Shown: positions 1 through 11,551 of the stretch, piece after piece
How positions within the stretch are numbered: position 1 is the first letter of the stretch
Layout of the letters: every line of letters starts with the position of its first letter
NCBI GenBank assembly: GCA_021234155.1
Contig: JAJEKV010000014.1
Location: 15,906,872-15,970,871, forward strand
Direction of reading: 5' to 3'
Source: Isoetes taiwanensis
Lineage: Eukaryota; Streptophyta; Lycopodiopsida; Isoetales; Isoetaceae
Length of the DNA: 64,000 bases
Program-made: the position numbers and the translations under genes
The notes under the pieces: model-generated
The model's database searches: none
What the model saw: only the letters and a program-made list of their open reading frames with translations
Told to the model about the DNA's origin: nothing

Positions 1-480
1 AAGCCTTGACGAAGCACCCTCGCTGGGGTGACAACGCCCGATGTCAAGAACAAGAACAACCGCAAGTCCAAGCCACCGCAAATGGACTCCGGCCCCGGAG
101 ATTATGCACTCATGTATCAGCCAAGAACTTAGCATATGCCCACATATCAGAGTTTAAACCATGTTCATCATCATATGCTCCAAGAATCAAGAGTCATAAT
201 TCACATGCATTGCCTATGCATTTACCGGGAACAACATAGAATAATGTCAACATTTGCAATGATATCATAGACAGATCACATTCATGTTCTACCACATGAT
301 GTCAAATATTCAACAAGCACATTCTAACATAATGCAACCTTGACACATCACCATGGTATTCAAGCATTTAGCACGTCTAAATATATTATATAAGAACACA
401 TAAAAGGTCTAGCATTTTCCTCCCCATAGGAAAAGCTTATTCTAGGATGTCATAATGTCCTATTTCCAAACAAGCATGAT
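1..480. repeat. Diverged LTR-like dispersed repeat, copy 1
   Basis: This stretch resembles 30,230-30,700 over several blocks. Both carry a 'cgcccgatgt' block, then a C-rich block ending in 'gagattat' or 'aggattat', then AT-rich text with 'caacaagcacattctaaca' here and a matching 'catattctaacaa' block there. The pattern suggests two old copies of one non-coding repeat, probably part of a retroelement LTR or UTR. No coding region is credible; the 77-codon frame here has no recognisable domain. Ends are uncertain because the window begins inside the element. Confidence 0.4.
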
Positions 481-2700
481 ATCCCTTTTACATCCATATA
501 AGGTATAAGGATCACCCTAACGACTACAACATACTTCTACCGGCATGCTTTCCCAAAATCACTCCCCATAAGGAGTGAATATCTTCTGAGAATACTCATA
601 TGCAATTCAATATATTAGCTTCTTTTTTTCTTACTAATAAATTAATTACATAACTTAGCATTTTATTTGGCCAGCAATTCTCCATGCCATTGCCATCTTG
701 AAGAAGCCCCCATAAGCTTCTTTAGGCCTTTTGACATCTCTTACTATCGAACTGAAAGGTTAGCATTATCACGGTTGTTCCTTAGCGGTTGCAATTCCTA
801 TCATATTTTATCTTAGCATCTTAACTTCAATCTAATAATCACCAAAGGTATATATACATCTCTATCTATTTTCTAAATTAGTTTTTTTTTATCTCATGGA
901 GCCGATGGTGCCTTCCATGCCCTTGTTAGAACCTCCATGCAGCTCCCATAAGCTACATGAACTCAAGGTTCTAATTGAGTTCACGGCTTCTCCAAGCAAA
1001 ACAATCTCTATATTCTTTGTTGCGGGATTCCATTTACTATATACAAGGTTTGCCCTACTATCTACAATATCAAGGACTATTTCGGGCTTCTTACAATAAG
1101 CTTAGCTTAGTTCTTACTTCTTTGTATATACCGGTATGGCAAAATACATTCAATCCCATATCATCACATTCGGGATCACTTGATTCTTTATACTCTTAAT
1201 TCAAATCATTAAATCACGATTCTCTTTTTAACAACAAAGAACAATCACGCCAATCTAAGCTTCCCCTGGTGTAAGCGGCAAACCACCCACCGAGAACCAC
1301 TTCAATGATGATCCTTTGACTCCTTGCACCTGTTTTTCTCTCAAAATATCCCTCCTTTCAGCTCCTATCTCCAGGAAGCAAGCTGCACAAAAAGATACAT
1401 TGGCGCAGTCAATTCTGATACAGCTTCACTATTTCTGCCATATCTCCCTCATCCGGATGAATTTCGGCCTTATCAGACCCAATCCGGAAAGCTGATTTGA
1501 AAACCTTTCCAACAAAGTAAAAATTACCTGAATTGGATCTCGGGTTTCCGAGATATGATGCTCTAAAGTTCGGTCAGCAAAACTGCCCAAAATTTGCTCC
1601 TTCTGCCTTCTTCCAGAAACCCTCATACAAACTGATGCCCTTTGATTTTATCACATGAATTTAGTATAAACTCCTTATACATAATATGTATTTCTCATGT
1701 AATGATCAATTAGAATATTCTCCATAAGCATCAATAATAAAATGTAAACTACATGCCTGCTAATGGGCCAAGCTCGTTACATCAATGCTGAGTATATCGT
1801 TAGAAAGGAAGGGCATGACTGCAGCCATCCTACGAGAGCCCCGTAATGACTCCTGGAGAGATCCGTAGAAATTGTCGCATTGTAACTAATGTTCGATATT
1901 GAAATTCAATTAAGACTATTCATCAAGCCAAATGTGTGTTATAAATGAAAGTGAAGGCCCTAAATCTACTAAACAATCTACGTTCCATGGTATAAAGTGT
2001 ATGGATATTGCGTTAAGAAATTGCTATATTGTCCTTATTCAAATTTAATAAGAATATATGTATTGTTTATATAAGTTTATCTTTAAAATAAAACTATAGT
2101 AGTTATCAAAGAATAAAATTGTTTTTCAAACTAATTTTCACTTGAATCTATTTAGAATTAGACATTTTAAGAACAAAAAAAATTCATTTTTAGTGATTTA
2201 ATAAATTTAAAATTTGGCAATCATGATAATTTTTAAATAAAATCTGATGTTTTGATAAGTGATTAACTTAAAACTGCTATAAAAATTTCGCAACTTACAA
2301 ACTTTTATGCTTTTAAAAATGCTTTAAGAAAAGCTTTAGGCTGAAATTAATTAAATGATAAAGTTATTATTCTAATAATAACTATTCAATAATTTATTAT
2401 TGATAACATAAAATATATTGAAAATTAATCAATAATAATGAACCTTTTTTTTATTAAACATAAACGAATCATTTAATTACTTTCAATAAAAAAATTTCTT
2501 TTAAATATTTAAAGAAAATAACATTTCGATCGTACAGACCTTATCCTAGATGGAAATTTAATTTTAAGTAGATTAAAATGAAAATTAATTTAGGTGCAAT
2601 TTTATTCATATGGTTTTATCATGACATCCTTGAAGTATATCTATTAGATTTGAATAAGTCTAAATTTTCTTAATTATGTCATTTGTGAGGCCCAACGCTA
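481..2700. other. No gene recognised; AT-rich from about 1,900
   Basis: Only short frames with no recognisable motif occur here. The part from 1,900 to 2,700 is very AT-rich with many homopolymer runs, as expected for old intergenic or intronic plant DNA. Positions 1,360-1,640 read like non-coding retroelement sequence. Confidence 0.5.
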
Positions 2701-2718
2701 AAAAGCACAATTTCATTA

Positions 2719-2882
2719 AAATCCATAAGGCAAGAAGAAAGGAGCAGAAGGAGAGAAGGCGCTTGGAAGAGAAGAAAAAAAGAGATTGAGAACTCTAAAA
2801 GTAAAAAGTAAGTTTAACTATGTTGATTTCAGCGCCAACTATAGTTAACTCGTCGTTATTTATTTATTTATTTATTTTACTA

Positions 2883-2978
<96 letters not shown>

Positions 2979-3030
2979 TAAACAGAACAAAAAATTTACA
3001 CGAACACCTATGCATGTACACAAGACTGAA
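2719..3030 (+). repeat. Dispersed repeat with K/E/R-rich exon end and (ATT)n, copy 1
   Basis: Positions 2,719-2,880 and 2,980-3,030 are nearly identical to 13,593-13,840. Read on the plus strand, the first 90 bases give a Lys/Glu/Arg-rich coiled-coil-like peptide that ends at a donor-like GTAAGTTT, so it may be an exon end of a repeat-borne gene. A perfect or near-perfect (ATT)n array (2,884-2,977) has expanded in this copy and is nearly absent from the other. The repeat lies directly downstream, in minus-strand terms, of histone-H3-like remnants in both places. Confidence 0.6.
2884..2977. repeat. (ATT)n microsatellite
   Basis: About thirty tandem ATT units with one interruption (attattttattatt near 2,944). 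The sister repeat at 13.75 kb has only a few ATT units in the same place, so the array expanded after the two copies separated. Confidence 0.9.
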
Positions 3031-3049
3031 AAGTCTATACTTGCCGTAG

Positions 3050-3376
3050 AAGGGTGTCCAACCGCGTTGACCTGATCTTGGCGTCGACTAGAGGATGTGG
3101 CCTTGCCTATCCCCCCATGGCTTGGAGGTGCTTCTTATAGTTGCCTCCCAACTTGTGCATAGTACTTTTCCGCCTTCGTTTTATCGTAGGTGGCCCAAGT
3201 TGGTTGGCATCTTATTTAGCCTGAGTCTCAGCTATCCGCTCAGCTTCTCGCTGTGCATGTCTTTCTAGTGCTTGGCGAACCCCGATCCTCCTTAGCATCC
3301 CACTGATGTACCTGTCGGGCATGGCCGCCATTTCTAGCTCAATGGACTGTCGGAGCTTGGGAGTGATGTAATCAGG
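3050..3376 (-). pseudogene. Remnant of the H3-fold repeat protein (linker region)
   Basis: Reading the minus strand from about 3,370 downward gives a peptide with 'MPDRY', 'LLRRI'-like and Glu/Arg-rich segments, then 'IKRRRKSTMHKLG'. The fuller copy at 55.2-56.4 kb has 'SDRYHAELLRRI', an Ala/Glu/Arg-rich helix and then 'IKRRRKSTVHKSG' in the same order. The basic block looks like a nuclear localisation signal. In-frame stops are present and the H3 core that follows in the other copy is missing here; the shared repeat at 2,719-3,030 follows instead. Homology to the 55-kb copy is read directly; function is unknown. Confidence 0.5.
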
Positions 3377-3377
3377 G

Positions 3378-3401
3378 TTTTTTTTTTTTTTTTTTTTTTT
3401 T
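3378..3401. repeat. Poly(T) run, 24 nt
   Basis: A long uninterrupted T-run. It could be the poly(A) tail of a minus-strand retroposon, but no recognisable LINE or SINE body adjoins it. Confidence 0.8.
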
Positions 3402-3602
3402 GCAATAACATAAGTAATAAAGTATCATTAACAGACTACACCTATGCGCCATTGTTGCTCTCAAAGGACCATACAGGAACTGAAGTGGTTAAATCAAATT
3501 ATCATGTAAGAACCATATGAGTTAGACAAGAAATCAAAAAAGCTAAAATTGTGTAAACAATATGTGACTCAAAACCATTTTGCATGGTCGTGTGAATAGC
3601 AT

Positions 3603-4028
3603 ATGAAAAAGAGAACAAAAGAAAAGTATGGAAACAGGACGTTAGGGTTTTGTCCACAGTATGAGGCAGCAAACGGCATTCTATGGAGGACAGACTGGCT
3701 CATTGATAACCTGGCACAAAACGATAGAGCTGGATTATATCAAAAAGGAAATTACAGAAATCCAACATTTGACTTATACACATTGACGAGATATGACAAA
3801 AGGGATAAGTTACCGTTTCAAGTCAACAAATTTATCAAAGTAGATAGTTGCAGACCATACAAACATGCTATGAAGGTTATCATTTCTCAAATACTACCTT
3901 ATGTATATGCACACTCGTGCCAATACCATGCAAGAACAGATATTGTAGGACTTATTGAAGCATTTTACGATAATGGATTCAATAAACAACAACTAACGAG
4001 ACTTGTACTGCAAACTCTGCAAATGTAA
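3603..4028 (+). CDS. Unidentified ORF, possibly a reverse-transcriptase C-terminal remnant
   Basis: A 141-codon open frame, long for this AT-rich setting. Near residues 45-60 it reads 'LYQKGNYRNPTFDLYT', and from about residue 75 it shows a block with 'RPYKHAMKVIISQ', 'HSC', then a helix ending 'FYDNGFNKQQL'. The order (YrK..N, short basic block, S/C-containing helix, F...GF/GY) loosely matches the region after the catalytic YxDD in Penelope-like and related reverse transcriptases. No catalytic motif lies within the frame, so this would be a fragment at best. It could also be an unrelated exon. No neighbour helps. Confidence 0.3.
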   Translation: MKKRTKEKYGNRTLGFCPQYEAANGILWRTDWLIDNLAQNDRAGLYQKGNYRNPTFDLYTLTRYDKRDKLPFQVNKFIKVDSCRPYKHAMKVIISQILPYVYAHSCQYHARTDIVGLIEAFYDNGFNKQQLTRLVLQTLQM

Positions 4029-4369
4029 TTCTCGAAACCATTGCCACCTAAAGTTAGTTAGACTCTTTTGGTAGTTAGGGTTTTCCGGCTTATAGATGCC
4101 ATTTCTTCCCTTTTCATCTTCATCAGCTCATCTGCATTCTCCTTTTGTCGAGACTTTCTTCAGTCTACTTTCCCACCCGCCCACCCGCCCCTCACTTTAC
4201 CTTCTTGTTTTTGTCACATTTTATGAGTTCCTAGCCTTATTAGAGGGCTTTTGTGCCATTTGTGAACCTTGATGTAAGATCCTGATGTCTTGTAACCTTT
4301 TTGTGCTAGTACATCTTTGCTTTGGGTGTTGACTGTGAGTTTCTGGTCCTCTTGCCTACAAATGGTTTG

Positions 4370-5430
4370 TGTATGGTGTTGCTTATGCCAGTGAATGATG
4401 TGATTTGTGCCCTCGTGCCAGTAGATGGTGGCCCTCATGCCAATGGTTGATGTGTTAGAATGTGGTTCGCTTGTGGGTATAGTTGGTTGTGAGATTATAG
4501 CCCTCGAGACAGAGACTTTGTGGGCCCCATACCAAGCATTTAGTTGTGTAGAGGTTCAGTGTTGGTTCAAATAGATCCATTTGTATCAACGTGATTGTTA
4601 CAATATCCCCACCCTTGTAGTTCATATGCAGCTTGACAATTCATGAGCTTTTTCCATATACCCCTTTTTCCATTCTTCTCCTATATTAGCACATCTGCAT
4701 CTTTTCATCCATTTGCTTGCTTGTAGACCTACCTACTGCCCACTCTAATATGCTTATTTATGAAAGGCCTTCATGTTTCTTGTGACAAGTTTTGATTATG
4801 ATTTGTGACTTTTTTGCATATAGATGTTTATGTATGGTGGCCCTCGTGCCAGTGGAAGTTTGTGAGTTTTGTGGCCCTCGTGCCAATGGTTGGTTGTGAG
4901 ATTGCTGGCCCTCGTGCCTAGTATTATTGATTGTGAGAGGCCCTCGTGCCTAGTTTTGTTGGGTAAGGCCTAGTTTTATTGTGGATGTTCCTTACCTTTG
5001 GTGGTTATGCGTTTGTTGAAGGTATGGTCGTGTTAAGGCCCTCATGCTCTCTGATCTCTATCATTCTTTTGATCTTGGCTTTCACTCTCGCCTGCTCTTC
5101 CTCCAAACATTCTCAACATTTGCTTTCCATTAATCCTGTACTCTTGTTGGATTTCTCTGTTGTGCAGGAGCATTGTGGCTCGGGCAGCATTAGCATGATG
5201 GATAATGTGTGGCTCTTTGTGGCATGGTGGCTTTGAGTTGGGCAGCATTAGCATGATGGCTAATGTGTGGCTCTTCGTGGCATGGTGGCTTTGAGTTGGG
5301 CAGCATTAGCATTGTGGCTAATGTGTGGCTATTTTGTTGTGTGTCCCAGTGGTGATTGTGAGATCTTGACATGTGTGCCAGTTCTTGGTTGTGATATTGG
5401 AGGCCCTCGTGCCTAGTGCAGTTGGTTGTG
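4370..5430 (+). repeat. Degenerate minisatellite, 'gccctcgtgcc' units
   Basis: The core 'gccctcgtgcc' or 'gccctcatgcc' recurs at least eight times with spacers such as 'agtggttggttgtgagatt'. Unit length drifts around 30-45 bases. The two short frames that overlap it are by-products of the repeats. Confidence 0.7.
5182..5338 (+). repeat. 58-bp tandem repeat, 2.7 copies
   Basis: Units start with 'gggcagcattagcat' at 5,182, 5,240 and 5,298, giving an exact 58-base period. The third unit is incomplete and diverges after 'gtgtggcta'. It is nested in the larger minisatellite. Confidence 0.9.
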
Positions 5431-6753
5431 AGATTACTGCTTTTGAGTTAGTAGATGGTTGGAGTTATTGTGAGCTCTATGCTTGGCATGTCATTACATG
5501 TTTGTAGCTCTCATACTAATGTGCAGGTTGATAGGTTGGGAGCGTCTGCTATATTTTTCGTGATTTGTGGTTGCAGGCCCTTTTATCAAGCTGGAGAATA
5601 ATCGAGCATCATTGCAGACGTCTAGGAGTTTTAGAGAATCTGGATTTTCAGCTTTGTTCAAGCCATTTTATACTCAATTGTGTTTTTAGCCTATCATTGA
5701 TTAGATGTTGTAGATGGTGATGGTCGGTTTGTACAGCAGTAGAGTTGCAGTTTTTCTGTGAGTTTGTTATGGAGTGTCGAGGTATCGCTGTCTCTTTGGG
5801 GCAGTTCTCCTTCCTCCTCACTTGCTTTGTAACATTACCATTCTTTTAATATATTGATGACACAGTTCTTCAAAAAAAAAAAAATAGAATAAATAGGCAG
5901 ATCTAGATCTTAAAAGTTAGAGGCAAATCTATGTGTAACATGATATTTTCAGCAGGATTATGGTAAGCCTGCTGATAGATCATAATTTTCGTGCATCTAA
6001 GCACACATGCAGGGAAGAATTATGTCTGAGCTATCACCCTGATCATAATGCTTTAGCAGACTGGGAACTCAGTCTTGACATGTCATAATTATTAAATGCA
6101 TCATACAAAAGTGACGGGGATAATCCAAGAAACTTACTGCTTACCTGCTAGTGACCTGAACTGCTTATCCTCTTTGGTTGGTCTTTTTTTATCAGGTGTG
6201 CATAAAAATGAAAGGGATCCAGATTGGACAAAAAGGCCACATGGCCTACCCTAATGAGACCAGAGATGGCTATTATCTCAAAAGGATTTTTCGTACGCAT
6301 TGCCCATACTTTACGTGTAATTGTGTGAAGAATAAAAATTCACAATGCAACTGTAGCATTGTATACTTTGACCAAGCAATCTTGTTTTTTTAACCACTGC
6401 CATGATGAAAATGGTGTCAATCACAAAATTGCTCAACAGAACACTTAGACCTACTGTAATAGCATATATTTCTTATTTGGATGTAAGGAAAGTCATGATT
6501 GATATGACTTTGGCCATGGCAACAAACCCTGATGGTAATCTTAAAGCTCCATATGGGGTCCTCGCATGTTATGATGTCTCATTTTTAGTGTCCTTTTGTC
6601 CACCCAAATTAGCACTATTTTTTAGTATTATGGGAAGAGGGAAATTCAAAATTAACAAAAATATCGGGGGGTGGTTGATTCCCCCTTTCTCGAGGGAAAG
6701 AGATCTCGTTTCTTTCTTTCCATCCATTTTTTGTTCAGGCTTCTTGTGATCCA

Positions 6754-9420
6754 ATGACTAATGACAAAGACAGGAGGCGGAAATGGCGTTTGCAGAAGCA
6801 ACGGCAAAGAGCAAGCAAGATGAGGCAACAATTGTCAAATGAAAATTTAGATTGTAGTATTGAGCACTCAAAAAAGCAATTGCAACATGCAGCCTCCATA
6901 ATCACAAAAACGTTTTTGGATTTGACAGGTTCGATGTCTACAGACCAGAAGAAAGAAGTATGGCATCTAGTGGAGAACAACAAAGTTATGCAGGTTGCAG
7001 TGTCTGATAAAGAAACGATTGTTCCCAATGAAATTGTCGGTAGCATTCAAGAAACCATACAGCATGTGAAAGGAGTGGAGTCCAATGACAAATTAGCAGC
7101 GAAAAGAGCGGCATTAGTCATGGCACTTGGAAAGGTCAGGCATGGCAGCAAAAGATTAGCTGCCAAGGCTTTAGGAATTCATCCAAGGAATTGTTTCAAA
7201 GCTAAGAAGCACAGTGTTGCAATTAGTAATAAAAATGCATTATGGGCTCTTGGGGGAAGGAAGAAGAGAAAGGACCTCCTTGCTTACGGTGTTCGGTTGC
7301 AACTTCAATGTCGAAATAGGGCTTCGAATGAATTAGTGCCACTGTTAGTGATTTTGTAAATAAAAGTGCTAATATTACTAATTTCGTTAATGTTGGTGCC
7401 ACTGTTAGTAATTTTGTCAATGTTAGCACTAAACTTAATCTCTAGTTAGTGAAGCACCACCTACCACTACAGATTAGCAATGCTTTCATCCCAATGTCCT
7501 AGCATCGGTTAGTGGTTTGGTTTGCTAAGGGTTATGTTGTAATGCTAATGGAATCAGTAATTAGTTATAAGTTGCTATTCATTAGCAGTTGTTTTTTCTA
7601 GTGGTATTAGCATTAGCATTTACTAAGTAGTTTTCTATTCTTAACAGAATTCTTCACTAGTTTCAAGCAAGACAATCCAGATGTTCAAATTAAGCATAGA
7701 GCCTTCGAGAAATTAAAGCCTTACTTTGTTGTAAAGCTATCTGAATTCAATACCTGTTGTTGCGTCTATCATGAGAGGATGTCAATGCTGAGGGAAGGGG
7801 TGAAGAACATGAGGAAAAAGTCCATGGTGCACGGTGCAGATTGCACTTGTGAGTGCAAGATATGTGACCACACGGCAAGAAAAATAGGATGCAATGCAGC
7901 AAGACATGTTTGGCAGTCTAATAGTGACATGTGGAGAAGCATGGTTTGCCCAAAGCCTGAAGGTGAGGAGTGGCACAATGAAGCATGCTTGTCAGGAACC
8001 TGCAGCAAATGTGGTGTGGACAAAATGGAAAGGTGTCCAAAAGAAGAAACAAAGGACAGTACCTAAAAAATCACTTGGGAGAACATAGACTACATTGAAA
8101 TTGGTAAGGATAAAAATGGCAAACCCAAAAAAAAAAATTGAGCATCAATATTTACAGACTTCACCCATTGTTTTGATGGAAACCTTCAGATCTAAAGCAA
8201 AGGAGTTGTGATACATAATTTCAGGTATAAATGGAAGAAAGCCATGTTTAGACAACTACTGAACAGGTTTGGTGATGATACTATTGTATCAGTAGTTGAC
8301 TTTGCAGAGAATTACTCTTTCAAGGAGCAGAATGAAGTCCAGTCCAAGCATTGACATAATGAGCAGATCACTATTCTTGTGCACCTCACATATAGAAGGG
8401 ATCCTGAGACACAAGAAATGATCAAGGAAGAACATTTTATATATCTGATGACAGAAAACATGATTCTTTGTTTGTGCAGCATTGCTTTCTCTTACACAAT
8501 CATTGGATGCAAGACAAGGAAATCACTTTGAAGAAGCATTATATCTTCTCAAATGGTGCAGCCTCACAATTCAAAGGTAAAAAATCATTTTACTTTGATG
8601 CTAGATTCAAATTTTTAACATGTTTAGACATGATGTGGAACTTTTGGTGCTCTGGCCATGGGAAGGGAGAACATGATGGTGCAGGAGCAGTAATAAAGAG
8701 GGCTTTGAGAGCAGCACAGTTGAAGGGCAGCAAGATGACCAATGCACACGAGGTGGTGGAATGGCTAAAGCAGTACGTGTCAACAGCAGCCCCCGCAACA
8801 TATAAAAAGAAGATTCAAATTGTAAGTAGAACTTTGTGGGAGGTTGAAATAGGACAAGTGGACAGAAAAAATCAGTGGGAAGCACGTCCTATTGAATGAT
8901 CTAGAAACCTTCATTGTTTCCATGGGTGTTCAAATCACATGACACATTTACAGGTCATAAACCTCTCTTGCTTTTGCACAGATTGTTTAGATTTGAATTG
9001 GGAATCTTGCCCCAATGCATCATATACTAAGAAGTTTGAACTAGTTGTGGTACAGCCCATCAAAGCTATTATTGAAGAAGAAGTGCATGATGAATGAGAA
9101 GAAGCATATATTGGCAGCGCTGACTTATGTAGCATGCAAGTATCTATAGGTGATGTCTTTGCAGTGGTGGCTCCAAATAACAATCAACGAGAATGTGAAA
9201 TTCTACCTTATCCTATGTACCAAAGCTAAGTACTTGGTGTTAGAAGACTTTGTAGATATGCAAGGGCAGAAGTTTGTGAAAGGGGATGAGGTCATAGAAG
9301 GGACATACTATGAGAAGTTGGTGAATTGTAAATCCAGCTACAAGTTTTATAGAGGAAATAAAGCAATGGTTTATGCCACTCAAGTTGAAAAGAACAAAGT
9401 CAGGTTGGTTCAAGCAAAGC
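6754..9420 (+). pseudogene. RNase H-like transposase-like protein, copy A (degenerate)
   Basis: Blocks in order: a basic N-terminus with a helix-turn-helix-like 'SKRLAAKALGIH' (about 7,147-7,185); after an acceptor at 7,648, a segment with 'CCCVYHER'; a Cys/His cluster 'HGADCTCECKIC' and 'SDMWRSMVCPK'; then 'VVDFAENYSF' (near 8,300), 'SNGAASQFKGKK' (near 8,550) and 'HGKGEHDGAGAVIKR' (near 8,657-8,700). A C-terminal domain with 'GDVFAVV' and 'GTYYEKL' (9,150-9,420) matches copy B. The D, D, E/D spacing suggests an RNase H fold. Stops and frameshifts break it near 8,066, 8,140 and 8,352, and the second Asp is Asn here. Copies B and C elsewhere in the window share the order. The family name is not known to me. 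Confidence 0.6.
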
Positions 9421-9834
9421 ACGCTTTTTCAGGTTTCACTCACAAGTCAACAACTGCTTTTGGCAATTTACCCAAGTACCTGGACAGAGTTACAAGGCCA
9501 GGCTTTTCATCTAGCAGCAGGATGGTTGCTTTGGACTATCTGGAAAAGACGAAGATTGGTAATCTTCAAAGGTCTGGATGTGGCAGATAATCGTGTTCTC
9601 CAAGAAGCTCAAGGTTAATTACATTGTAAAGTCATATCATTGTTCTTCACTTGCCCCTCGCAAGAGGCAATTGATTTTTGAGGAGTTTTTAGATGTGCAC
9701 TCTTATGCTTAGGCAGGTTGCTTCACTCGGTGGGTCTCCGCTTATCCGCTGAGATTTTATTCCTGTCTCTGCATTTATACTTGTATTTGACTCTTTGATT
9801 GAATAAAGTCTGACGTCCTTCAACATAAAAAAAA
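9420..9834 (+). mobile_element. LINE 3' end (zf-RVT region) with poly(A)
   Basis: The frame at about 9,430-9,615 reads 'LLLAIYPSTWTE', 'AFHLAAGWLLWTIWKRRR', 'VLQEAQ'. It aligns by eye with the LINE end at 50,519-50,974 ('LLGIYPNQW', 'AFHMAKSWLIWSVWKRRR', 'VLQEIRK'). This is the tail of an L1-type plant LINE ORF2 after its zinc-binding region. An eight-A tail lies at 9,827-9,834. It is fused directly to the C-terminal block of transposase-like copy A, so the insertion is heavily 5'-truncated. Confidence 0.65.
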
Positions 9835-10089
9835 CGTTGTTAAGCGGGGAGTGGTTTACACTCTAAGTGCCAAAGAAGAACAAGATATTCTAGAGAGGCT
9901 TCCCACGTTGTTGGAATAATGGAAAGAGCAATTGTGTAAAGGGTACTGTATCAGTACTTTTATGAATATAACGAAGTTTCCGTATTTTGCATTCTCATTT
10001 TTGATGCTTCAGTTACAAAATTTTATCCTCGAATGTTGAATGAATTCCAAATTTCAATCAATTTCAATTGTTGGTGTTCCATACTACTT

Positions 10090-10530
10090 TAAATTGCTGG
10101 TATACAGACAGGGCACTGAGGCCAATCTACAAGGTAGAACATCTAAGTACAAGGTATAACAAAACCAATTTACAAGGTAAAACATGTAAGTACAACAGAA
10201 TTAGAAAAAGGCACAAGGCACAAATTTACACAAGGCATAAGGTATAACAAAACCACAAATTTATAAAAGGTATAACAAAACCAATTGATTAAAACACGTA
10301 AGTACAAAATCATAAGAGAAAGGCACCAGGCCATCATCCACATTAAGGAAGGCACTAAGGCCTGGATTACAGAAGGCACAAGGCTTGGATTACAAGTCGG
10401 CACAAGGCCATTACAATCAAAGGCACTAAGGCCTGGATTAAACAAAAGGCACAAGGCCTGGATTAAACTGAAGGCCCAAGGCCTATAGCATGTGTTTTTC
10501 AAAAATTTACAAAGGCACAAAAGGCCTGTT
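10090..10530 (+). repeat. Degenerate minisatellite, 'aaggcacaaggcctggatta' units
   Basis: The core 'aaggcacaaggc' or 'aaggcactaaggcc' with 'tggatta' recurs at roughly 20-30 base spacing from about 10,200 to 10,490, preceded by 'acaaggtataacaaaacca' repeats from 10,130. The overlapping frames on both strands are products of the repeat. Confidence 0.75.
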
Positions 10531-11140
10531 TTAAAAGAACTTGTAATCAAAAGAAAAAAAAAAAAAGCAAAGATCTATAAACAAAAAAGGGTCTTCAGGT
10601 TCTCAGGGTCTTCAGGCCTCATATGTAAGAAAAATTCAGAAAGTTAGAAAGCTGTAATATGTCAAAGAAAGCAAAAAATGAAAAGCATGCGACTTACTCT
10701 GGAGCCAATTCTGAAATTCAAAAATCTTCAGCTTCCTCCCGGTCCGGGTCCGGGTCCGTATCTTCTTCTTCGCTGGTTCCCATTTTAGGATTTTCATACC
10801 ATTAGAATCTTAATCGTAATGGTTTAGTAGGATACGAAGTGAAATGTAATTAACTTGAAATGACCATAATTTTATTTTCTAAAACATTAAAAAAATATAT
10901 ATATCTATCCTGAAATGGCCATTCTTTTTTGGACACCAATCATCTTATGTTGGCTTAGCACTTATTTAGTAATTGTAATTGTAATTAGTTAGTGTGAATT
11001 GCTTGTTGACTTCAAAATTGTTGACTTACGCTTCACCAAACATGTTGGTCAATGAAAGTCAAACATTTGCTTGGGGGTGATTCACACTTGTTGACTTGAA
11101 AATTGTTGACTTACACAATGTGCCTTAACATAATGCATAG
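10531..11140. other. No gene recognised
   Basis: Low-complexity and AT-rich sequence. The phrase 'attgttgactta' occurs twice (near 11,018 and 11,103) inside a weak direct repeat of about 85-90 bases. Nothing codes. Confidence 0.5.
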
Positions 11141-11152
11141 AATAGCATACGT

Positions 11153-11370
11153 GGAAGCAGCACAGTCATAGCAATTTAATCCAGCCAGTTAACCAAGCAG
11201 GGAAATGGGATCTCGATTAGGGCTTTTGTTGAATCTAATGACTGGCAATTGATTGTTTAGAATGGTACAAATAACGGATTTCGATAATTACTGCTGTAGG
11301 AGCAGTACAGTCACAGCAATTTGATCCGGCCAGTTAACCAAGCAGAGTACGGGGATCTCGATGGGGAGTA
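11153..11370 (+). repeat. Direct repeat, about 70 bp, period about 144
   Basis: The block running from 'gcagcacagtca' through 'agccagttaaccaagcag' to 'gggatctcgat' at 11,153-11,220 recurs in slightly changed form at 11,297-11,365 ('gcagtacagtca ... ggccagttaaccaagcag ... ggggatctcgat'). Confidence 0.75.
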
Positions 11371-11551
11371 GCTATGTTTCTGAATCCGATCTAAGAAACT
11401 CCAAGAAAGACGGAAATGAAGAAAGGTTCAACGGTTTAGAATCCCATGGGTGGGATGTAGTGTTAAAATAAAATTTAAAAATTCAGTTACACCCCCTTAA
11501 TTAGCGCTATTATTTTGGGCTAAAAATGGCGTCATTTATGCCACCCGTAGC

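Larger units (their letters stand above)
4030..5884 (+). mobile_element. Retroposon 3' region ending in poly(A)
   Basis: The segment ends with a LINE-like tail: a Leu/Ser-type low-complexity end, 'ctttgtaaca', 'taatatattgatgac' and then a 13-nt A-run at 5,872-5,884. The same style of ending occurs at 9,834, 39,586 and 51,029. No reverse-transcriptase sequence survives in it. Much of the body is minisatellite built on 'ggccctcgtgcc'. The 5' boundary is a guess. Confidence 0.4.

Noticed and set aside
4979-5372. Short frames on both strands
   Set aside because: They track the 58-bp and larger minisatellite repeats and carry no domain.
10170-10550. A 126-codon minus-strand frame with Cys/Leu-rich sequence
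   Set aside because: It is created by the minisatellite units and repeats with their period; no independent coding signal.
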